NCBI GenBank assembly: GCA_028821515.1
Contig: JAPPGA010000019.1
Span: forward strand, 1-64,000
Reading direction: 5' to 3'
Length of the DNA: 64,000 bases
From: Gammaproteobacteria bacterium
Lineage (GTDB): Bacteria > Pseudomonadota > Gammaproteobacteria > Pseudomonadales > Azotimanducaceae
Part shown: piece by piece, positions 59,034 to 64,000 of the stretch
Position numbering within the stretch: the stretch's first letter is position 1
Layout of the letters: each line of letters begins with the position of its first letter
Position numbers and translations under genes: made by a program
The notes under the pieces: model-generated
What the model saw: only the letters and a program-made list of their open reading frames with translations
What the model was told of the DNA's origin: nothing
The model's database searches: none

Positions 59034-60080
59034 ATGGCAGCAGTAGCACCATTAGCAGAGACATCTGATCCCCATCGCCGCGCCTGGAACGACATTTGCG
59101 AACTCGGCATGCAGAAGCATGTCGCGGAACTCGACGTCGACGGCTTCACGGTGGTCCCGCCGGAGCTTGCAAACCCGAACAACATGGCCGAGCGGATGTT
59201 GAACGCCCTGCTCGATATCGCGGAGAAGCGGAACGGCGAACGGCCGAACATGGAGACCGGCGAAACCCACGCGTTTCAACCCAATATGCTGTTCGGCGCC
59301 AAGAACGACGCGTACGGCCGGTCCCAGCTAAAGGACCAGACGCCCGCCGTCGCAACGAACAATCCCGGCCTCGTTGATTCGCCGTTCGGCGATCGGATGC
59401 ACTCGATCTTCTACGACGACCCGGTTTTTGCAGAGGGGCTGATGAACCCGCCGCTGCTGGCGCTGGTTACGTACCTGTTGGGTTACAGCGCCGTGCTGTC
59501 CAACATCGGGTGCTGGATGAAGGGTCCGAACAAGAGCAACTTCCCGTTGCACACCGACTCGGGAGGGTTGCCGTCACCGTTTCCGCCACAGGCCTACGCG
59601 GCCCAGTGCACGTACCTGTTGACAGATTTCACCCGGGAGAACGGCGCGACGGCTATCGTGCCGGGGAGCCACAAGTACGGCCGCGCCCCGGTAGGACGAG
59701 AAACCATCCTGGCGGAGAACGACAAGGCTATCCCGATCGAGGGTCCGGCTGGCTCGCTGGTCGTCTGGCACGGCAATGCCTGGCACGCTGCGTACAACCG
59801 CACGGCGCCGGGGCTCCGGGTCAGCGTGACGGTTTACTTCAACCGGCCATTCATGCGCCCGCTCGAGAACTTCATCGGCAAGATACCCGAGGGGATGCTC
59901 GAGGAGTTGGTCGACAAGCACGGGCCACGGGTCGCGATGGTGTTGCAGCAAGGTTGCATTCCCGGCTACTCGACCCAGGGCGACCGGGTGTCGTTCACCG
60001 CGAAAGCGGAAAAGTACATCGAAGCCTACGAAGACGCCTCGGGGGTCAATACGCGGGACAAGGACAACCCCTTCCACTAG
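59034..60080 (+). CDS. phytanoyl-CoA dioxygenase family protein (paralogue 3)
   Basis: strongly similar to 54625..55644 (VAELDxxGxTVxPPExANPN, RNGERPxMETG); NFPLHTDSGG, GATAIVPGSHKYGRAPVGRE. Confidence 0.9.
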   Translation: MAAVAPLAETSDPHRRAWNDICELGMQKHVAELDVDGFTVVPPELANPNNMAERMLNALLDIAEKRNGERPNMETGETHAFQPNMLFGAKNDAYGRSQLKDQTPAVATNNPGLVDSPFGDRMHSIFYDDPVFAEGLMNPPLLALVTYLLGYSAVLSNIGCWMKGPNKSNFPLHTDSGGLPSPFPPQAYAAQCTYLLTDFTRENGATAIVPGSHKYGRAPVGRETILAENDKAIPIEGPAGSLVVWHGNAWHAAYNRTAPGLRVSVTVYFNRPFMRPLENFIGKIPEGMLEELVDKHGPRVAMVLQQGCIPGYSTQGDRVSFTAKAEKYIEAYEDASGVNTRDKDNPFH

Positions 60081-60108
60081 CCGCGGTAGCGACCGATGTC
60101 GACGCGCA

Positions 60109-60132
60109 GCCCTCGCCGTGACGGGCGAGGGC
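60109..60132. terminator. 9-bp perfect stem-loop between convergent genes
   Basis: GCCCTCGCC-GTGACG-GGCGAGGGC; no clear T tract. Confidence 0.45.
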
Positions 60133-60220
60133 GCGCCCTTGCGTGTGAACCCCCATCGGCCTGACTCGTACAGGCATTGTGGAACGGCCAGGCAGAACGG
60201 GCTGGCGCCGAAACTCCCCT

Positions 60221-61237
60221 TCAGAGTTTGTAGACGCGGGTCGCCGTTCCGGCGAACAGCATGTCCTTTTCCCACTCCGAGCAACCCGACGAGATCTTCT
60301 TCATCGCGTTCCAGTAGACGTGATAGGACATCGATAGCTTGTCCACGGGGAAGTTGCTTTCGAACATGCATCGGTCCGGGCCGAAGCAGTCGATAGCATG
60401 GAGGTAGTAGTCGCGCTGGGCGGCGACGACTTCATCCGATGTCGCCGGCGTCTCCCGCAGGTGCCAGCCGAAATGGTCCGTCGGCATGCCCAGACCACCG
60501 AGCTTGATCGTCACGTTTTCGTGGGCAGCAAGTTCGTCCATGTCGCTTTTCCACCGGGCCAGGATCTCCTCGTGCTGGTCAGGAGGGTGTCCGCTGCGGA
60601 TGGGTGAACCGAGGTGATTCAGTACCATCACCGTGCCTGGGGCGGCTCGGGCTGCTGCGGCAAAATCCGGGTTCTGATGGCGGTAATGCCAGGTTTCGTA
60701 GACGAGGCCCATCTCACCCAGCAGCGCGACACTCTTTCTGAAGTCTTGACGGCTGTAGAGATCGGGCTGCGTGGCAGGGTCTCCCCAGAGGGAGGTCCTG
60801 CCCGGCTCGAACGCGCCGCCGTGGCGAATGCCGCGGAACAGTCCGTCGCTTGCCTCGCGATGGGCGTCGCACACTTCGTGAACACGGCCTAAGTCCTTTG
60901 CCAGGTCGGTGTAGGCGACGATCCCCGAGATCTCGGCGTGGCCGTGGCCCCGGCTTGCATTCGCGATGCCGGCCATGAACTCCGTTTCCCCGATCGGGCG
61001 CAGGTGCTCGGGTCCCTCCGTCCTGTACTCTGACCTGCATTCGACGAAGACGGTCTTCTCGACGTTGTGGCCGGACCCAGTGTCGGCCCAGAGATCTTCC
61101 AGCACATACCTGTCCCGCCACATGTGATGATGCGGATCAACGATGGGCCGCTCCGGATCGACGATTTCTTCCTGGACCTGGTCGAGCCAAGCCTTCTGCT
61201 CTGTCGGGGTCATCTGTTTCGCGCTCCTTGATTCCAT
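60221..61237 (-). CDS. amidohydrolase 2 family protein (TIM-barrel metal-dependent hydrolase)
   Basis: IVDPHHHMWRDRYVLEDL, GLFRGIRHGGAFEP, MVLNHLGSP, NVTIKLGGLGMP, RCMFESNFPVDK. Confidence 0.9.
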   Translation of the reverse strand: MESRSAKQMTPTEQKAWLDQVQEEIVDPERPIVDPHHHMWRDRYVLEDLWADTGSGHNVEKTVFVECRSEYRTEGPEHLRPIGETEFMAGIANASRGHGHAEISGIVAYTDLAKDLGRVHEVCDAHREASDGLFRGIRHGGAFEPGRTSLWGDPATQPDLYSRQDFRKSVALLGEMGLVYETWHYRHQNPDFAAAARAAPGTVMVLNHLGSPIRSGHPPDQHEEILARWKSDMDELAAHENVTIKLGGLGMPTDHFGWHLRETPATSDEVVAAQRDYYLHAIDCFGPDRCMFESNFPVDKLSMSYHVYWNAMKKISSGCSEWEKDMLFAGTATRVYKL

Positions 61238-61333
61238 TTTAGCGCCATGAAATCCGTCACCCTGGGGATGCGCCGTGTTTCCCGGGGATGGTTGTCTTTC
61301 GCGGAGCATTGCGACCTGAGTATGCTTGCTCTC

Positions 61334-62638
61334 ATGCCTGCGACCATTCTGAAACCGCGCTATCTCTTGCCGATTGCACCTGACGGCGTGCAGGAGGGTG
61401 CCGGCGTCGCCGTCGAAGACGGCCGCATCGCGGCGGTGGAACCTTTCGCGGCACTCGGCGGACGTTTCCCGGAAGCCGAGACGATCGAATTGGACTCGCA
61501 CGTGTTGATGCCGGGACTGGTCAATGCCCACGGCCATCTCGCGATGTCGCTGATGCGCGGCCTTGCTGGCTCCCAGCCACTTGATGCGTGGCTGAACGAG
61601 ATCGTATGGCCGCTTGAGAAACGCATCGTCGATCGCGATTTCGTCGCCGACGGGACGGGATTGGCGCTGGCGGAAATGATCGCCTCGGGCACGACCTGCG
61701 CCAGCGATCACTACTGGTACCCCGAGGTTGCCGCTGAAGCGGCGGTGCGGGCGGGCTTTCGTCTCCAGTTGGCAGTCCCGGTGGTCGACTCGCCGAGCGC
61801 CGGACTGCGGGATGTCGACGAGTGCATACACCGCGGCGTCGAGTTGCACGACCGGTATCGGGACGAGGAACTGATCAAGGTCGCCTTCGGTCCGCACTCG
61901 TGCTACGCGGTGGATCTAAAGGCGCTGAAAACGGTGCAGACGCTGGCGGACGAAATCGGCGCGGACCTGCACATGCATCTGCACGAAACCGAGGCCGAGG
62001 TGGCCGGCGCGAGGGCGCGCCACGGCATCTCCTGGATCCGCGTGCTGTCTGAGATGGGAATGATCACGCCGAGCCTCCAGGCGGTGCACATGACCCAGCT
62101 CGACGATGGCGAGATCGACTGCATCGCGCGCGGCGGCGTCCGGGTGATCCATTGCCCGCATTCGAACCTGTTGCTCGCTAGCGGCCGGTGCCGCGTCGGC
62201 GACCTGAAACGCGCGGGCGTCATCGTGGGACTCGGTACGGATGGTGCGGCTTCCAACAACTCCCTCGACATGTTCCAGGAGATGCGGACCGCGATGCTGG
62301 CGTGGAAGTCCGCCGCCGGCGACGCGGCCGTGGCGCCAGCGGCTGAAATGCTGAAGATGGCGACGCTGGACGGGGCGCGCGCGTTGGGGCTTGGGGAGGA
62401 GATCGGCTCCATCGAGCAGGGGAAGTCAGCCGACCTCATTGCGGTGGATTTTCAGCATCCGGCGCTGCAGCCGGTGCACGACGTGCGAGAGCACCTGGTG
62501 CACACTCAGGCCGGGCACCACGTGAGCCATGTCTGGGTGGCGGGCCGATGCCTTTATGGCCAGGGACGTTTCAACACGCTCGACATCGAACGGGTGATGG
62601 CCCGGGCGCAGGAGTGGCCCGAAAGGATGCAGGCATGA
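61334..62638 (+). CDS. TRZ/ATZ family amidohydrolase (MtaD/SAH-deaminase-like)
   Basis: MPGLVNAHGHLAMSLMRGLAGSQPLDAWLNEIVWPLE, MHLHETEAEV, VIHCPHSNLLLASGRC, GLGTDGAASNNSLDMFQEMRTA; precedes ubiG. Confidence 0.92.
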   Translation: MPATILKPRYLLPIAPDGVQEGAGVAVEDGRIAAVEPFAALGGRFPEAETIELDSHVLMPGLVNAHGHLAMSLMRGLAGSQPLDAWLNEIVWPLEKRIVDRDFVADGTGLALAEMIASGTTCASDHYWYPEVAAEAAVRAGFRLQLAVPVVDSPSAGLRDVDECIHRGVELHDRYRDEELIKVAFGPHSCYAVDLKALKTVQTLADEIGADLHMHLHETEAEVAGARARHGISWIRVLSEMGMITPSLQAVHMTQLDDGEIDCIARGGVRVIHCPHSNLLLASGRCRVGDLKRAGVIVGLGTDGAASNNSLDMFQEMRTAMLAWKSAAGDAAVAPAAEMLKMATLDGARALGLGEEIGSIEQGKSADLIAVDFQHPALQPVHDVREHLVHTQAGHHVSHVWVAGRCLYGQGRFNTLDIERVMARAQEWPERMQA

Positions 62639-63348
62639 CCGCCCCTCCAAACGTCGACCCGGCGGAGATCGCCAAGTTCGAGGCGCTGGCACACCGCTGG
62701 TGGGATCCGGACGGCGACTTCAAGGCGCTGCACGACATCAATCCCCTGCGCGTCGGGTACCTCGAGAATCGATGCTCGCTGTCGGGCGCCAGGGTCGTTG
62801 ACGTGGGCTGCGGCGGCGGAATCCTGACGGAGAGCCTGGCCGCGCTCGGCGCCGATGTCACGGGGATCGACGTGGCCCAGGGACCGCTTGCGGTCGCGCA
62901 ACTGCACGCGATCGAGGCTGGCGTCGAGGACGAAATCCGCTACCTGGCGGCCTCGCCCGAGGCCTTCGTGGAAGAGGAGCGTGAGGCATTCGCGGTCGTG
63001 ACATGCCTCGAGATGCTCGAACATGTTCCGGACATGGCTTCCACGGTGCGCGCCCTGGCAGACCTAGTGGTGCCGGGCGGGGACGTCGTGATGTCCACGA
63101 TCAACCGCAACCCGAAGGCGTATGCGCTTGCCGTGGTGGGCGCCGAGTACGTCCTGGGGTTGCTGCCCCGGGGAACCCACGACTACGCGAAGTTCATCCG
63201 TCCGGCGGAGTTGGCCAAGGCCGTCCGAAATGCCGGCTTGGAACTCGTCGCGATCGACGGCATGCGCTACAACCCGTTTACACGGCGTTGCACGCTGACG
63301 CGGGACGTGGACGTGAACTACCTGCTCCACGCGCGAAAACCGGGTTAA
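62635..63348 (+). CDS. ubiG: 3-demethylubiquinol / polyprenyl-6-hydroxyphenol O-methyltransferase UbiG
   Basis: EIAKFEALAHRWWDPDGDFKALHDINPLRVGYL, VVDVGCGGGILTESLAALGADVTGID, STINRNPKAYALAVVGAEYVLGLLPRGTHDY. Confidence 0.95.
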   Translation: MTAPPNVDPAEIAKFEALAHRWWDPDGDFKALHDINPLRVGYLENRCSLSGARVVDVGCGGGILTESLAALGADVTGIDVAQGPLAVAQLHAIEAGVEDEIRYLAASPEAFVEEEREAFAVVTCLEMLEHVPDMASTVRALADLVVPGGDVVMSTINRNPKAYALAVVGAEYVLGLLPRGTHDYAKFIRPAELAKAVRNAGLELVAIDGMRYNPFTRRCTLTRDVDVNYLLHARKPG

Positions 63349-63351
63349 GGG

Positions 63352-64000
63352 TCACGCCTGTACCGGTAGTTCGGGGTACGGGATCAGCAGCGAGCGTGAA
63401 GACCCTTCGCGAGATGTCGCCGGCTGCGTGATGGGCAGGCGCAGCAGACCGTAAAGCGTTGCCAGGTCTTCCGGACCCATCTCGGCGAACTGCCCGCGCC
63501 TGAGCCATGAAGGCAGCACGACAGGCCCGTAACGTACCCGCTTGAGTCGCGAGACCCTGCGTCCCTGGCTTGCAAACAGATCGCGAACTTCGTGGTTCCG
63601 CCCTTCCATGAGCACCACGTGATACCAGTGGTTGCGGCCGCTGCCGTCGTAGTAGCGCACGTCAGAGAATCGGCGGGTTTCGCCGTCGATATCCACCCCC
63701 GTCAACAGGCGCTCGATGTCTTCGGGGGAAAGCTCACCGTTGACGCGAACAGCGTATTCGCGGTCGATCCCCGTCGAGGGGTGCGTCAGACGGTGCGCCA
63801 AAGTGCCGTCGGTGGTCAACAGGAGTAGCCCGCCGGAATTGATGTCGAGCCGTCCCACGTTCAGCCATCGCCCCTGGTGGACGCCGGGCAATGCGTCAAA
63901 CACGGTCTCGCGGCCCTGCGGGTCCCGGCGGGTGCAGATGACGCCCTCGCGCTTGTTCATGACCAGTACGCGGGCGGCCTGCGTGTCTCGAAGAACGAGC
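63352..64000 (-). CDS. rluB: 23S rRNA pseudouridine synthase B (RluB/RsuA family), N-terminus outside window
   Basis: RVLVMNKREGVICTRRDPQGRETVFDALP, GRLDINSGGLLLLTTDG, reading frame open through 64000. Confidence 0.9.
   Translation of the reverse strand, partial: LVLRDTQAARVLVMNKREGVICTRRDPQGRETVFDALPGVHQGRWLNVGRLDINSGGLLLLTTDGTLAHRLTHPSTGIDREYAVRVNGELSPEDIERLLTGVDIDGETRRFSDVRYYDGSGRNHWYHVVLMEGRNHEVRDLFASQGRRVSRLKRVRYGPVVLPSWLRRGQFAEMGPEDLATLYGLLRLPITQPATSREGSSRSLLIPYPELPVQA

Noticed and set aside
1-64000. CRISPR arrays, rRNA and tRNA genes
   Set aside because: No regularly spaced direct repeats, no rRNA core sequences, and no cloverleaf with CCA-type acceptor recognised by eye; tRNAscan-SE/Infernal would be needed to exclude them fully.

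Overview
High-GC bacterial chromosome window. Gene content and order look gammaproteobacterial (Pseudomonas-like housekeeping blocks); this is inferred from synteny memory, with no database search. Recognisable blocks: coaD/rsmD; ftsYEX ... rpoH; trmB/hemW/rdgB/DUF4426/metW/metX/yggT/proC/yggS/pilT; argF-argD; nhaA; nhaD; the gyrA-serC-pheA-hisC-tyrA-cmk-rpsA-ihfB-lapA operon; and mtaD-like/ubiG/rluB. Between gyrA and the mtaD-like/ubiG pair lies a ~17 kb accessory segment. It holds an XRE + nucleotidyltransferase toxin-antitoxin-like pair, a fused CaiB/BaiF protein, a membrane-anchored Mrr-like nuclease with a zinc finger, decayed antitoxin genes, a DUF3604 protein, three phytanoyl-CoA dioxygenase paralogues, and an aminoadipate-semialdehyde/saccharopine dehydrogenase pair with an Lrp-type regulator. 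The most novel observation is an ~87-bp two-hairpin palindromic repeat. One copy sits in frame inside pilT and another forms the C-terminus of argF, in the same translated frame (EPSAGGASPTADA...PVAGGVLP), with a half copy upstream of a cytochrome b561 gene. This resembles Rickettsia-type protein-invading palindromic elements. A near-perfect CIRCE (HrcA) operator lies directly upstream of rpoH. No rRNA, tRNA or CRISPR array was recognised.
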